From Desulfovibrio sp. UIB00 (GTDB taxonomy: Bacteria > Desulfobacterota > Desulfovibrionia > Desulfovibrionales > Desulfovibrionaceae), in NCBI RefSeq assembly GCF_022508225.1, contig NZ_JAETXJ010000001.1, positions 186,001-250,000 of the forward strand: DNA of 64,000 nt. The letters run 5' to 3'. The position numbers and the translations under genes were made by a program. The notes under the pieces are model-generated. The model was not told the DNA's origin and made no database searches. It saw nothing but the letters and a program-made list of their open reading frames with translations. Shown here piece by piece: positions 17,376 to 26,918 of the stretch; position 1 is the stretch's first letter, and each line of letters opens with the position of its first letter.

Positions 17376-18296
17376 CTAGAAACCTTGGCCCAAATAGCGC
17401 ACGGCTGTAAAGAGCAAAACTGCGGTCAGAAGGGCCTTCAAGGCAATGGAAGGCACAAACTTCTGGCAACGCGCCCCGGCATACATGCCGCACATGCCGC
17501 CAAGGCCCACCAGAACGCCCATGCGCCAGTCGGGCGCAACGGCCATATCCGGATAAAAGGGCGCGAGCAGAGCGTAAAACGACACGCCCGCCACGGAAGT
17601 TATAAAGGTGGCAAAAAGCGTGGACCCGGCAACAACATAGACAGGCAGCCCGAAAAACGAAACCAGAAACGGCGCCATGATGGCCCCGCCGCCGATGCCG
17701 TAGATGCCGCCCACAAGGCCCACCACAAGGCTCAGCAGTATAAGCGCGCGGGTGGCGACAACATATTTGGTTTCCTGAAACACAAAGGCCACTTCCTTCA
17801 TGTTCCAGTAGAGTACATGGCAGCACATGAGCCTGCCGTTTTTGTCTTCGCAGGTGGGCATGTTCTCCTTCTTTTCCTTGCGCGACCACAGCGAGGCCCT
17901 GCCTTGCCATGTGGTCATGGCCATGCGCCCGCCAATGTACAGCAGCACAAGACCTGCAAAGATTTTAAAGCTCTGGGGATTGGGCAGCAGATTGATGCGC
18001 ACGATGGCCCCTATAAACACGCCCGGCAATGTACCCAGGGCAATGGTAAAGGCCAGCGGCCACACAAGCCGCCCCTCGTGCCAGTAGCGCCATACGCCCG
18101 AGGGACAGGCCAGCACGTTAAAGAACTGGTTGGTGGCGCTGACGCTGGGGTTGGTGTAGCCCAGAACGCTCATCTGAAACGGCAGCAGCAAAAATGCGCC
18201 CGAGATGCCACCCATGGATGTGAAAAAAGAAATGCCCAGAGCCACCGCAAAGGGAACAAACGGGTTGCATTCAATGCCTGCAGTTGGAAAATACAT
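17376..18296 (-). CDS. TSUP family anion exporter (TauE/SafE)
   Basis: A 306-residue polytopic membrane protein with the two-repeat TSUP layout. Each repeat opens with a glycine-rich helix: FFTSMGGISGAFLLLPFQ and VGGIYGIGGGAIMAPFLV. Family members move sulfite, sulfonates or other sulfur-containing organic anions across the inner membrane. Between the repeats (about residues 135-170) is a hydrophilic loop with a cysteine-rich patch, CEDKNGRLMCCHVLYW, not typical for small TSUP proteins. It is divergent from hisH, and a 14-bp palindrome lies 68 bases upstream of the start. In a sulfate reducer sulfite or sulfonate is a reasonable cargo, but that is inference. Confidence 0.9.
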   Translation of the reverse strand: MYFPTAGIECNPFVPFAVALGISFFTSMGGISGAFLLLPFQMSVLGYTNPSVSATNQFFNVLACPSGVWRYWHEGRLVWPLAFTIALGTLPGVFIGAIVRINLLPNPQSFKIFAGLVLLYIGGRMAMTTWQGRASLWSRKEKKENMPTCEDKNGRLMCCHVLYWNMKEVAFVFQETKYVVATRALILLSLVVGLVGGIYGIGGGAIMAPFLVSFFGLPVYVVAGSTLFATFITSVAGVSFYALLAPFYPDMAVAPDWRMGVLVGLGGMCGMYAGARCQKFVPSIALKALLTAVLLFTAVRYLGQGF

Positions 18297-18363
18297 GCTG
18301 GCCTCCTGCGAAGATTGCGTGATAACTATGAAGAAATATTAAAAATTTTCTTTGAACGTAAAG

Positions 18364-18405
18364 TTTTAATGTTCACGGTTTCTATAATAAGCGTGAACAT
18401 TAAAA
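18364..18405. promoter_or_regulatory. Perfect 14-bp inverted repeat between the TSUP gene and hisH
   Basis: Arms TTTTAATGTTCACG (18364-18377) and CGTGAACATTAAAA (18392-18405) match perfectly around a 14-base spacer containing TATAAT (18383-18388). The spacing and position in a divergent region suggest a repressor or activator operator rather than a terminator, since no T-run follows. It is nearer the TSUP gene (start 18296) than hisH (18587). Confidence 0.6.
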
Positions 18406-18586
18406 TTGTCACGTCATTCCGCAAAAGGTTTGCCGCCGCCGTATGCGGGCGCGCTGATTTTTCCTGCGACGCCGGGCCATCATGTCATCCTGCGCGTTGC
18501 CTGCGCACCGGCAAAAAGGTATGATGTGTCTTTCAAAGCCACCAGCCGCCAATCTCCCCACGGCAACAACAAGCAGAGGATGCACC

Positions 18587-19225
18587 ATGCTGGCCATTCT
18601 GGACTACAAGGCAGGCAATCAGACGAGCGTGCGCCGCGCCCTTGAACATTTGGGTATACCTTGCGCCATCACGGCGGACCCCGCAACACTGGAACGCGCC
18701 CACGGCATCATTTTTCCCGGTGTGGGCGCTGCCGGGCAGGCCATGCGTGCCCTGCACCCCACGGGCCTTGACGTGCTGCTGCGCGAGGCAGTCAAGCGCG
18801 GTCAGCCCCTGCTGGGCATCTGTCTGGGCTGCCAGATTCTGCTTGACCGCAGTGAAGAGAACGACACCACAACTCTTGGCATCGTGCCGGGCCTGTGCCG
18901 CCGTTTTGAAGACAACATGCGCGAAGAGGACGGCACCCCCGCGCCCATCCCGCACATGGGCTGGAACAGCCTGAAAGTTTCCGCTCCCTGCCCGCTGCTC
19001 GCGGGCGTTGCCCCCACAGCGGAATTCTATTTTGTGCATAGCTATTATGTGGAGCCGGACCCCACCTTTGTGATCGCCACCACCACATACGGCAAGGAAT
19101 TCTGCTCCGTATACGGGCGCGACGGCCTGTGGGCCACCCAGTTCCACCCCGAAAAAAGCGGGCGTCCGGGGCTGACAATTCTGCGCAACTTCTACGACTA
19201 CTGCGAGGCGCGTCATGCTCAGTAA
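18587..19225 (+). CDS. hisH: Imidazole glycerol phosphate synthase, glutamine amidotransferase subunit
   Basis: A 212-residue class I glutaminase that feeds ammonia to HisF for histidine and AICAR formation. The nucleophile is Cys79 in [12 protein letters not shown]; His187 and Glu189 in QFHPEKSG complete the triad. GAGGA precedes the ATG at 18587. It overlaps hisF by 11 bases, so the two subunits are made together. The rest of the histidine genes are not in the window. Confidence 0.96.
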   Translation: MLAILDYKAGNQTSVRRALEHLGIPCAITADPATLERAHGIIFPGVGAAGQAMRALHPTGLDVLLREAVKRGQPLLGICLGCQILLDRSEENDTTTLGIVPGLCRRFEDNMREEDGTPAPIPHMGWNSLKVSAPCPLLAGVAPTAEFYFVHSYYVEPDPTFVIATTTYGKEFCSVYGRDGLWATQFHPEKSGRPGLTILRNFYDYCEARHAQ

Positions 19226-19994
19226 GCGAGTGATTCCCTGCCTGGATGTGCGCAACGGGCGGCTGACCAAGGGCGTCAAATTTGTAGGTAACGAAGACAT
19301 CGGCGATCCTGTTGAAACCGCGCGGCGGTATTATGAGGAAGGCGCGGACGAAATCGTGTTCTACGACATCACGGCTTCCGCTGAGGCGCGCGGCATCTTT
19401 ATTGATGTAGTGGAGCACGTGGCGGAGCAGATTTTCATCCCCTTTTCTGTTGGCGGCGGCATTTCCAGCGTGGCAGACATGCGCGCGGTGCTGCTGGCCG
19501 GGGCGGAAAAGGTTTCGGTAAATTCGGCGGCGGTCAAGGATCCGCACATCATCAGCGATGGCGCGGATGCTTTTGGCTCCCAGGCTATCGTGGTGGGTAT
19601 GGACGTGCTGGCTGTTCCGGTAAGCGCAGAAATCCCCTCCGGCTACGAAATCGTCATCCACGGCGGCCGCAAGCGCATGGGGCTGGACGCCATTGCCTGG
19701 GCGCGCCGTTGTCAGGAGCTGGGCGCTGGCGAACTCTGCGTCAATTCCATTGATGCGGACGGAACCAAGGATGGCTACGAACTCAAGCTCACCCGCGCCA
19801 TAGTCGATGCCGTGTCCATCCCCGTGATCGCTTCCGGCGGTGCGGGCGAGCCGCGCCACATGCTCGAGGCTGTAACCGAGGGCGGGGCCTCCGCTGCGCT
19901 GATCGCGTCCATCGTGCACTACGGTCAGTATTCCATCCGGCAGTGCAAGGACTACATGGCCGGGCACGGGGCCAAGGTGCGCATGACCTGGTAG
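19215..19994 (+). CDS. hisF: Imidazole glycerol phosphate synthase, cyclase subunit
   Basis: A 259-residue (beta/alpha)8 barrel. Catalytic Asp11 lies in [17 protein letters not shown], and the second catalytic Asp in [13 protein letters not shown]. Phosphate-binding glycines ([15 protein letters not shown]) are in place. It joins PRFAR with ammonia from HisH. It overlaps hisH by 11 bases and is followed 50 bases later by the LarE-like gene on the same strand. Confidence 0.97.
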   Translation: MLSKRVIPCLDVRNGRLTKGVKFVGNEDIGDPVETARRYYEEGADEIVFYDITASAEARGIFIDVVEHVAEQIFIPFSVGGGISSVADMRAVLLAGAEKVSVNSAAVKDPHIISDGADAFGSQAIVVGMDVLAVPVSAEIPSGYEIVIHGGRKRMGLDAIAWARRCQELGAGELCVNSIDADGTKDGYELKLTRAIVDAVSIPVIASGGAGEPRHMLEAVTEGGASAALIASIVHYGQYSIRQCKDYMAGHGAKVRMTW

Positions 19995-20044
19995 GCTCTG
20001 CCCCATGGTTTGTGCGGCCTTTTGTCGCATCAAAAGACGAAGAT

Positions 20045-20926
20045 ATGGGTAAAAATTCTTTCCACGTGGATCAGGTTCCAGCTGCGCTTGCTGCTGTGCT
20101 GCGCGATCTGCCCCGCGTGGCGGTGGCTTTTTCCGGCGGGCTGGACAGCCGTTTTTTATGCCATGCGGCTCTGTTATGCGGTTGCAACGTGCTGGCCGTG
20201 CATGTTTATGGCCCGCACATCCCCCCGCAGGAAAGCGCCGGGGCTGCCGCCTGGGCGCGTGAGCGCGGCCTGAAACTGCACACGGCGCGGTTTGATCCTC
20301 TTGCCCTGGCGGAGGTGGAGACCAACAGCCCCCAGCGCTGCTATGGATGCAAGACTGGGCTTGTGGCTCTGTTGCGTGGCGAGCTTGCCCCCATGGCGGA
20401 AGCTCATAACCGCGTGCTCTGCGATGGCACCAATGCGGATGATTTGCAGGCTTACAGACCGGGACTGCGCGCGCTTGAAGAGGGCCGCGTGCGTTCGCCC
20501 CTGGCCGAAGCCGGGCTGACCAAGGCGCAAGTGCGCGAGGCCGCCCGCGCCACTGGTCTGGACAGGCCGTGGCAGCGCGCACGGCCCTGTCTGCTGACGC
20601 GGCTGGCCTATGGCATGCGGCCCGAGGCCGACACGCTGGCGCATCTGGCAGCGGCGGAGGCCGACCTTGCGGCATTGGGAGCAACCGGCCCCGCACAAGG
20701 TGAGGCCCTAGGTGCCGCGTTGGAAGAGGGCCGTGGAGGCGCGCTGGGGGATTTTCGTCTGAGGCTCACGCCGGAGCCTGTGTTGCAGGCTGAAAAACTG
20801 TCGGAAGACCTGCTCCCGGAATTGCAGTGCATCCTGATCCGTCACGGTTTCTGGCCTTGCAAGCTGGAGGCAGGCGGCAATATCAGCGGCTTTTACGATG
20901 CGGGCAACAGCAGCGGAAGCCGCTAG
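20045..20926 (+). CDS. larE: LarE-like ATP-dependent sulfur transferase
   Basis: A 293-residue PP-loop enzyme. The ATP-binding SGGLDS is at 30-35, and DGTNADD near 127. Cys99 and Cys102 (QRCYGCK) with Cys182 (ARPCLLTR) give the three-cysteine set seen in LarE proteins that hold a [4Fe-4S] cluster, rather than the single sacrificial cysteine of the Lactobacillus enzyme. LarE sulfurates the precursor of the nickel-pincer cofactor used by lactate racemase and relatives. No larA, larB or larC is in the window. Start at 20045 chosen on family fit; the binding site is weak. It may be part of the hisHF transcript. Confidence 0.85.
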   Translation: MGKNSFHVDQVPAALAAVLRDLPRVAVAFSGGLDSRFLCHAALLCGCNVLAVHVYGPHIPPQESAGAAAWARERGLKLHTARFDPLALAEVETNSPQRCYGCKTGLVALLRGELAPMAEAHNRVLCDGTNADDLQAYRPGLRALEEGRVRSPLAEAGLTKAQVREAARATGLDRPWQRARPCLLTRLAYGMRPEADTLAHLAAAEADLAALGATGPAQGEALGAALEEGRGGALGDFRLRLTPEPVLQAEKLSEDLLPELQCILIRHGFWPCKLEAGGNISGFYDAGNSSGSR

Positions 20927-21054
20927 GCAGGGCAAATATTTTCCGCCTGCAATCAGTGTTTTCGGCCCGGAATGTGGCTCGGGGCTGGACTTTGCCGATC
21001 AAAGAGCATATGAATACCCACTTATATTAACGGGGCTTGCCCCTGGAGGGAATC

Positions 21055-21162
21055 ATGGCACATAAGAAAATTGAGCGTAAGAAAGAACTGGATCGCCGCC
21101 GTAAGCGCCGTGAAGAGCGTCTGAAGCAGCGCGTGCGCGAAGCCAAGGCTGCCAAGGCCTAA
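21055..21162 (+). CDS. 35-residue highly basic protein
   Basis: A short reading frame with a good GGAGG 6 bases before its ATG. The product starts MAHKKIERKKELDRRRKRRE and is almost entirely Lys, Arg, Glu and Ala, ending AKAAKA. It is predicted to form one long charged helix. Neighbours are larE before and an FmdB-type zinc ribbon after. I do not recognise a function. Such composition suits a nucleic-acid or ribosome-associated peptide, but nothing in the sequence proves this. Confidence 0.7.
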   Translation: MAHKKIERKKELDRRRKRREERLKQRVREAKAAKA

Positions 21163-21320
21163 GCTTCGAACACGGGAACCCGGCGTTCCGACGGCTGCGA
21201 ATTGACGCGCCGTCACATATGGTGCTCGGCCCGGCTGCCTCCTGGCAGCCGCGCGGGGCGCAAACAAGCAGCAGCGGTCAGCGCGGCAGCATGCCGTGTC
21301 ATGACCTTTTTAGTGTTACC

Positions 21321-21713
21321 ATGCCTATCTACGAATATCAGTGCCCCAAGTGTCAGCATACGTTTGAGGAATGGGTCAAGGCATCGGAATCCCACGGGCA
21401 GGAGCCCTGCCCCAAGTGCGGTGAGCCTTCGCCCCGCATCATGTCGCACACTTCGTTCGTCCTTAAAGGCGGCGGCTGGTATGTGAGCGACTACGGCTAC
21501 CGCAAGGGCGTTACGGAAGAAGGCGGCTCAACGGCCTCCTCCGGCACCTCCGGCGGTTCCTCTGCCCCCGCTTCCGGCGGTACGGCAGGCGAAAAGGCCT
21601 CCGCATCTGCATCCGATTCTGGAAACAGCGCCGCCAAGGCGGCCCCCGCCCCTACGCCAACCACAGGGTCCGCAGCGTCGGCACCCACCAAAGCCGCCAG
21701 CTCGGCTTCATGA
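21321..21713 (+). CDS. FmdB-family zinc-ribbon protein
   Basis: A 130-residue protein. Residues 1-45 are the FmdB/putative regulatory zinc ribbon: MPIYEYQCPKCQHTFE and CPKCGEPSP supply two CxxC knuckles. The usual SFVLKGGGWYVSDYG segment follows. The last 60 residues are a low-complexity Ala/Ser/Thr/Pro/Gly tail, probably disordered. The family role is poorly defined (regulation or assembly). No good ribosome binding site is seen before 21321, but the family start is clear. The stop lies 8 bases before purB, pointing to one operon. Confidence 0.9.
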   Translation: MPIYEYQCPKCQHTFEEWVKASESHGQEPCPKCGEPSPRIMSHTSFVLKGGGWYVSDYGYRKGVTEEGGSTASSGTSGGSSAPASGGTAGEKASASASDSGNSAAKAAPAPTPTTGSAASAPTKAASSAS

Positions 21714-21720
21714 GGCAGCC

Positions 21721-23037
21721 ATGATTGATCGCTACACCCGTCAGGAAATGGGCCGTATCTGGACCCTTGAGAACCGCTATCAGGCATGGCTTGATGTGGA
21801 AGTTGCCGTTTGCCGGGCCTGGAGCGACATGGGCCGCATCCCCGCCGCCGCGGTGGAAAATATTCAGGCCAAGGCTTCCATTGATGTGGACCGCATCCTG
21901 GCTATCGAAGAAGTGACCCGTCACGACGTCATCGCCTTTTTGACATCGCTTGAAGAAAAGGTTGGCGCGGAAGACGCGCGCTACATCCATCTGGGCTGCA
22001 CCTCCTCCGACATCGTGGATACGGCCAACGCCCTTCTGCTCATGCAGGCCGGGCGACTGATCCTCAAGGACATCCGCGCGCTCCTGGCCGCCATTGAAGG
22101 CCTGGCCCGCCGCCACAAAGGTGTGTTGTGCATGGGCCGCACCCACGGCATCCACGCGGAACCCACCAGCTTTGGGCTCAAGATGGCCGGATTCTACGCC
22201 GAGTTCGAGCGGCACCTTGCCCGGGTTGAAGCCGGGATTGAAAGCGTGCGCGTGGGCAAAATCTCCGGCGCGGTGGGCACCTATGCATTTTTGTCCCCCG
22301 AGCTTGAGCAGCGCGCCCTGAGCTATCTTGAGCTTGAGGTTGACCCGCACTCCACCCAGATCATTCAGCGTGACCGTTACGCCCACTTCTTCACCTCGCT
22401 TGCCGTGCTGGCTGGCGGCGTGGAACGCCTGTGCGTGGAACTGCGCCACCTGCAACGTACGGAAGTGCTCGAAGTGGAAGAAGGTTTTGCCAAGGGGCAG
22501 AAGGGTTCGTCGGCCATGCCGCACAAAAAGAACCCCATTTCGGCAGAAAATATGAGTGGTCTTTCGCGCCTTTTGCGCACCAACGCTCTTGCCTCGCTGG
22601 AGAATCAGGCTCTGTGGCACGAGCGCGACATCAGCCATTCCTCCGTGGAGCGGGTCATCATGCCCGATTCCACCATCCTTGCCGACTACGTGCTGACCCG
22701 CCTCACCAAGTTGCTTGAAGGGCTGGTGGTCAAGCCCGAGCGCATGCGTGAGAACATGGAACGCTCTTACGGCCTGTATTTTTCGCAGCGTGTGCTGACG
22801 GCCCTTATTGCCACCGGACTTCCGCGCCAGCAGGCGTATGAAGCCGTACAGCGCCTTGCCATGCAAAGCTGGGAAAGCCGCACTCCCTTCCCCGATCTGG
22901 TGCGCAACGATGCCGACATGAGCGGGCGGCTGGGCGCAGCTGCACTGGCCGAGCTTTTTGACCCTTCGTACTACCTGCAACACGAAGACGAAATTTTTGC
23001 CCGGGTGTTCAAGAACGCTGCTGCCAACAAGGCGTAA
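21721..23037 (+). CDS. purB: Adenylosuccinate lyase
   Basis: A 438-residue fumarase/aspartase superfamily lyase acting twice in purine synthesis (SAICAR to AICAR, adenylosuccinate to AMP). The superfamily signature [10 protein letters not shown] is near residue 262, with the catalytic serine. [14 protein letters not shown] carries the general acid/base histidine. It begins [14 protein letters not shown] as in the short bacterial form. The pyrE start follows 10 bases after its stop, so purine and pyrimidine steps share a transcript here. Confidence 0.97.
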   Translation: MIDRYTRQEMGRIWTLENRYQAWLDVEVAVCRAWSDMGRIPAAAVENIQAKASIDVDRILAIEEVTRHDVIAFLTSLEEKVGAEDARYIHLGCTSSDIVDTANALLLMQAGRLILKDIRALLAAIEGLARRHKGVLCMGRTHGIHAEPTSFGLKMAGFYAEFERHLARVEAGIESVRVGKISGAVGTYAFLSPELEQRALSYLELEVDPHSTQIIQRDRYAHFFTSLAVLAGGVERLCVELRHLQRTEVLEVEEGFAKGQKGSSAMPHKKNPISAENMSGLSRLLRTNALASLENQALWHERDISHSSVERVIMPDSTILADYVLTRLTKLLEGLVVKPERMRENMERSYGLYFSQRVLTALIATGLPRQQAYEAVQRLAMQSWESRTPFPDLVRNDADMSGRLGAAALAELFDPSYYLQHEDEIFARVFKNAAANKA

Positions 23038-23046
23038 GGAGCTGTC

Positions 23047-23628
23047 ATGCAAACTCTTTCTTCTGAAGAACTGCTGGCGCTCAAGCGCCGCCTTGCCCGT
23101 CTGCTGGTAGAAAAATCATACCGCGAGGGAGATTTTGTGCTGGCATCAGGCCGCAGAAGCGATTATTATTTTGATTGCCGCGTCACGGCGCTCCACGCCG
23201 AAGGATCGTGGCTTATTGGAACCCTGTTCAACCACATGCTCCGCGAGATGGATATCAAGGGTGTGGGCGGCATGACCATGGGCGCTGACCCGCTGGTTGC
23301 AGCCACCACGGTCATCTCGCACGAACAGGGCAGACCGTTGAACGGCCTTTTGGTCCGCAAGGAAGCCAAAGGGCATGGCACAGGGCAGTTTGTTGAAGGG
23401 CTGGGCAATTTCTGCGCGGGCGACCGCGTGGCCATGCTTGAAGACGTTGTTACCACCGGCGGTTCTCTGCTGAAGGCCTGCGATCGCATTGCTGACGCTG
23501 GCCTGTCCATTGTGGCGGTTTGCGCCATTCTGGATCGGGAGGAAGGTGGCCGGGAAAAGCTCCGTGAGGCGGGATATGACCTGCTTGCGCTCTTTACCCG
23601 TGCGGAATTGGTGGACCTTGCGCGTTAA
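23047..23628 (+). CDS. pyrE: Orotate phosphoribosyltransferase
   Basis: A 193-residue type I phosphoribosyltransferase converting orotate and PRPP to OMP. The PRPP-binding motif is VAMLEDVVTTGGSLLKA near residue 125, and RKEAKGHGTG carries the flexible-loop lysines. GGAG lies 7 bases before the ATG. It is third in a run fmdB-purB-pyrE with gaps under 12 bases. Confidence 0.96.
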   Translation: MQTLSSEELLALKRRLARLLVEKSYREGDFVLASGRRSDYYFDCRVTALHAEGSWLIGTLFNHMLREMDIKGVGGMTMGADPLVAATTVISHEQGRPLNGLLVRKEAKGHGTGQFVEGLGNFCAGDRVAMLEDVVTTGGSLLKACDRIADAGLSIVAVCAILDREEGGREKLREAGYDLLALFTRAELVDLAR

Positions 23629-23749
23629 GGTCCCCACCGACCCGCGCGCCTTGCCCCATGCGGCATTGGCGCAATGTCTGACGGAATCTGCGGACAAGTC
23701 TATTGTCAGGTCGCTGGTCAGGTGTCTGACCAATTGCCTTGTCAGATGC

Positions 23750-25900
23750 ATGGCCTTGGGGCTGCTGATGGCCTTTGGCATTGGTTGTCCCCTTGCCGCT
23801 CCACATCTGGCGCAGGCCGAAGAATGGCAAGCCTCTCTGTATAATGAGGGGCTTCCTACGCATTTGGTGGCTGTGGACAAAAAGCGCCAGACCTTCATGT
23901 TTTTTGAGAAAAAAAGCCCCCTCAAGCTCAAATACACCTATCCCTGCACCACAGGCCAGTTGCCCGGCGACAAGCAGGCCCTTAACGATCTGCGCACGCC
24001 CGAAGGCATCTACTTTGTGGAATACAAGATTGCCAGCGGGCTGGATTTCAAGGAGTATGGCGGTATTGCCTATACCCTGAACTATCCCAACCCCGTGGAT
24101 CGTCTGCGCGGCAAAACCGGCCACGGTATCTGGATTCACAGCAAGGGTTTTGGCATTGAACCGCTTTCCACACGTGGTTGCGTGGCCATCGGGCTTAAGG
24201 AAATTGACGAGGTCGGGCCGCAGCTGACGCCCGGTACGGCCGTGGTCCTGGCCGATAAGATGGACGAGACCGCCCAGCCCCGGCCCGATAGCAGCACCGC
24301 CAACGAGCTGCGCCGCCTGATGCAGAACTGGAGCAACGCCTGGGCCTCGCGATCCGTCAAGATGTTTGATTATTATAATCCCGATGCCTATTCCAAGGCC
24401 ATGACGGAAAATTTCACGGCCTTCCGGCAGAACAAGGAGCGTCTGTTCAAGTCGCTCCAGTTCATCAAGATTTTTAATCGCAAGATTAATGTGCTGGAAG
24501 GGCCGGGGTATTGGGTGACATGGTCAGAGCAACTCTATACGGCATCCAATCTTTCCACTGAGGGTGTGCGCCGTTTGTACTGGCAGCGCGGCAATGACCA
24601 AAAATTCCGCATTGTTGGTATGGAATGGACGCCACGTGATCTGGGTATGCGCGCCGATTTTCAGAAGGGCCAGCTTGTGGCCGAAGCGCCTTTGCAGCAG
24701 GTCAGCGATGCTTCTTCCGAAGCGCCGCAGCGCCCCCGGCTGGATATGCCAGAAGCCGCGCCTGAAAAGGCGGAGGCAACGGCCCTTGCCGCGCCGCAAC
24801 CCTCGCAGGACAAAGCCGCTACAGCCAAGGCTGGTCAGGGTGACAAGCTCATGGCGGCCAATGATCCTCTGGTGCCCCGCCGCAGCAGCGCAACACCCCC
24901 GGCAGAAGTGAACTGGGGTGCGCGCCCTGCAATGGAAGAAGCGGCCCGCAGCGAAGCGGAATCCGCCCCCAAGGGCACACCTGCCAAACCTGCCGATCAG
25001 GCGGTAAAGCCCGCTGAGGTCCAGCAAGCTGTTAACTTGCCTGCACCAACATCTGTTCAGGCTCCCATTGCTGCGCCAACACAGCCCAACGCTCCTGCGG
25101 CAGCGGCAGCACAGCAGCTGACCCTCACACCGGAAGTCCGCGCCGCTCTGGAAAAGGCTGTGCAGGCCTGGAATGCGGATTTTGCCGCGCGTTCGACCAA
25201 CATCGCTTCTCTTTACGATCAAGCCAAGTACAACCGCGAAGCCGGAACTCCGCGCGGGTATTCCTATAATTCGACCATGCGCGAATTTGATCGCCGCTTT
25301 GCGGTGCCGTGGCTGCGCCTCATAAGTCGCAAGCCCAAGCTGGAGATCCAGGGTTCGCTGGCTGTGAGCCATTGCGATCAGCTTGTGGTGGCCCCCAACG
25401 GCATGGAGCAGGGGGTGCGTTCTTTCTGGTGGAGCCGGGACGACAGGGGAGATTTTCGCATTGTTGCCTCGCAGTTCAAGCCAGAAGAGCTTGGCCTTGC
25501 AGCGGATTATCTGGATCAGGTCAGCGACGACGCCAGCGCTATGGTTGAAAAATGGCGCAAGGCCTGGGAGGCTGGACATCTGGACGAGTACATTGAATAC
25601 TATGCGGACGATGCCATCCAGCAGGGACGTTGGGGGGCAAAGAATATTCAGAAGCAGAAGGAATTGCTCTGGCAGCGAGTGCAGCCCACTCTGGTTCAGA
25701 TCACGGGCCTGCGGCTGGTGGCTGACAAGCAGGGCCTGCGCGCCGACATGAATCAGGTCTACGCAGACAGCTCCGGCCACACTGACCGGGGCACCAAGAC
25801 CCTTTTGCTGCGCTTTGACGGCAAGGGCTGGCGAATCGCCCGCGAAGACTGGGCACCTCTTGGCGCGCCAGTTGCGCCCATTGGAGAGGCTGGTCAATAG
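23750..25900 (+). CDS. Exported L,D-transpeptidase with three NTF2-like repeats
   Basis: About 716 residues. A signal peptide (MALGLLMAFGIGCPL... AQA) is followed by a YkuD/ErfK L,D-transpeptidase domain, residues about 35-170. Its active site HSKGFGIEPLSTRGCVAIG has the expected His and Cys. After it come three separate copies of an NTF2/SnoaL-like fold, each opening with a tryptophan-containing helix (LMQNWSNAWASR, AVQAWNADFAAR, MVEKWRKAWEAG) and ending in a FRIV or WRIA strand. The first two are split by a Pro/Ala-rich linker of about 160 residues. The enzyme should crosslink or anchor at peptidoglycan; the repeats may bind ligand or wall. The start is uncertain: no clear binding site, and the frame is open back into pyrE. 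No terminator separates it from pyrE. Confidence 0.87.
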   Translation: MALGLLMAFGIGCPLAAPHLAQAEEWQASLYNEGLPTHLVAVDKKRQTFMFFEKKSPLKLKYTYPCTTGQLPGDKQALNDLRTPEGIYFVEYKIASGLDFKEYGGIAYTLNYPNPVDRLRGKTGHGIWIHSKGFGIEPLSTRGCVAIGLKEIDEVGPQLTPGTAVVLADKMDETAQPRPDSSTANELRRLMQNWSNAWASRSVKMFDYYNPDAYSKAMTENFTAFRQNKERLFKSLQFIKIFNRKINVLEGPGYWVTWSEQLYTASNLSTEGVRRLYWQRGNDQKFRIVGMEWTPRDLGMRADFQKGQLVAEAPLQQVSDASSEAPQRPRLDMPEAAPEKAEATALAAPQPSQDKAATAKAGQGDKLMAANDPLVPRRSSATPPAEVNWGARPAMEEAARSEAESAPKGTPAKPADQAVKPAEVQQAVNLPAPTSVQAPIAAPTQPNAPAAAAAQQLTLTPEVRAALEKAVQAWNADFAARSTNIASLYDQAKYNREAGTPRGYSYNSTMREFDRRFAVPWLRLISRKPKLEIQGSLAVSHCDQLVVAPNGMEQGVRSFWWSRDDRGDFRIVASQFKPEELGLAADYLDQVSDDASAMVEKWRKAWEAGHLDEYIEYYADDAIQQGRWGAKNIQKQKELLWQRVQPTLVQITGLRLVADKQGLRADMNQVYADSSGHTDRGTKTLLLRFDGKGWRIAREDWAPLGAPVAPIGEAGQ

Positions 25901-25988
25901 GGGCTTCTGCCTTTTGCCTCATTGGGTAATGCAAAGGTTGGTAAAACAGTCTGCCCGATTTAATGGCGAGGTATCATAACAAGGTGTT

Positions 25989-26813
25989 GTGTGCGGCCAT
26001 CCCGAAAATTCAAACGCCAAAGTTCGTGAGGACCGTTTGAAGTACCGCGAAAATCTCAGCATAATCCTGATGCGGGATAACGGCCCCAGGCGTAGCTATC
26101 GAGTGCGCAGGGGGCGGTTTGTGGCGGCCCTTGGGGTTATGGCCTGCCTACCCCTTGCGTGCGCTGTTCTGGGATGGCTGTGCTGGACTTTGTGGCAGCA
26201 GAACGTGCAGTTGCGGGACAATGTGCTGCGTTTTGAAAGTGATTCGCAGACGGCGCAGGCCAACGCGGAGCGGCTTGAACACCTCGAAGAACTGTTGCGC
26301 GAAGAAAATATTCCAGGCCGGGAGATCGTGCTGCGCAGACTCAGCACAGGCGGCGCCGCTGCGGAAGCACCCGGTGAAGGCCCCGCAATTACTGGCGGGA
26401 CTATGGCTGAAAAACCTCAGGGAGGGGCCAGCGATGCGGCCCGCGTCACCGAAGGGCCGGGGCATGAGGACTTTCCCTCCATTGACCTTGATTACGTTAA
26501 GGTGGGGAATGTGCAAGTGCGTGAAATACGGGGCGGCAAGCTGCGTATTGCACTGGATCTGCGCAATGCCGACAATCAGAAGATACTTTCTGGTGTAGTC
26601 AGCGGCACTTTGCTGACAGCCGATGGCAAAAAATATTCCCTGCGCTTTGAGCCCGAAGATGTGGGCAGTTTTCGTATCAGCCGATTCAAGCGTGCGGTCA
26701 TGGTTGCTTCTGCCGAGCACCCCATGAGCCTCACCAACGCCCAGGTCATTCTTGAAGTGCGCAGCCAGGAAAATGGCGTTGTATTTCGCAATATCTACGC
26801 AGTTGAGCATTAA
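25989..26813 (+). CDS. Membrane-anchored protein of unknown function
   Basis: A 274-residue protein with a GTG start (AAGG upstream). A short basic cytoplasmic N-terminus is followed by one transmembrane segment at about residues 45-70 (ALGVMACLPLACAVLGWLCW). Next is a short coiled coil (NVQLRDNVLRF... ERLEHLEELL), a low-complexity Gly/Ala/Glu stretch, and a C-terminal beta-rich domain of about 110 residues. The topology is single-pass with the bulk in the periplasm. I do not recognise the family. It follows the L,D-transpeptidase by 88 bases, so a cell-envelope role is plausible. Confidence 0.75.
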   Translation: MCGHPENSNAKVREDRLKYRENLSIILMRDNGPRRSYRVRRGRFVAALGVMACLPLACAVLGWLCWTLWQQNVQLRDNVLRFESDSQTAQANAERLEHLEELLREENIPGREIVLRRLSTGGAAAEAPGEGPAITGGTMAEKPQGGASDAARVTEGPGHEDFPSIDLDYVKVGNVQVREIRGGKLRIALDLRNADNQKILSGVVSGTLLTADGKKYSLRFEPEDVGSFRISRFKRAVMVASAEHPMSLTNAQVILEVRSQENGVVFRNIYAVEH

Positions 26814-26918
26814 AGTGATTTTCACCATCCGTTGTTGATGCGCCCTGAGCAACGGGTGCTGCTAACGGGCCTCTGACCAGGAAAAAGCGGGCCGGGGCCT
26901 TGTCATTGCGAGGCTTTT

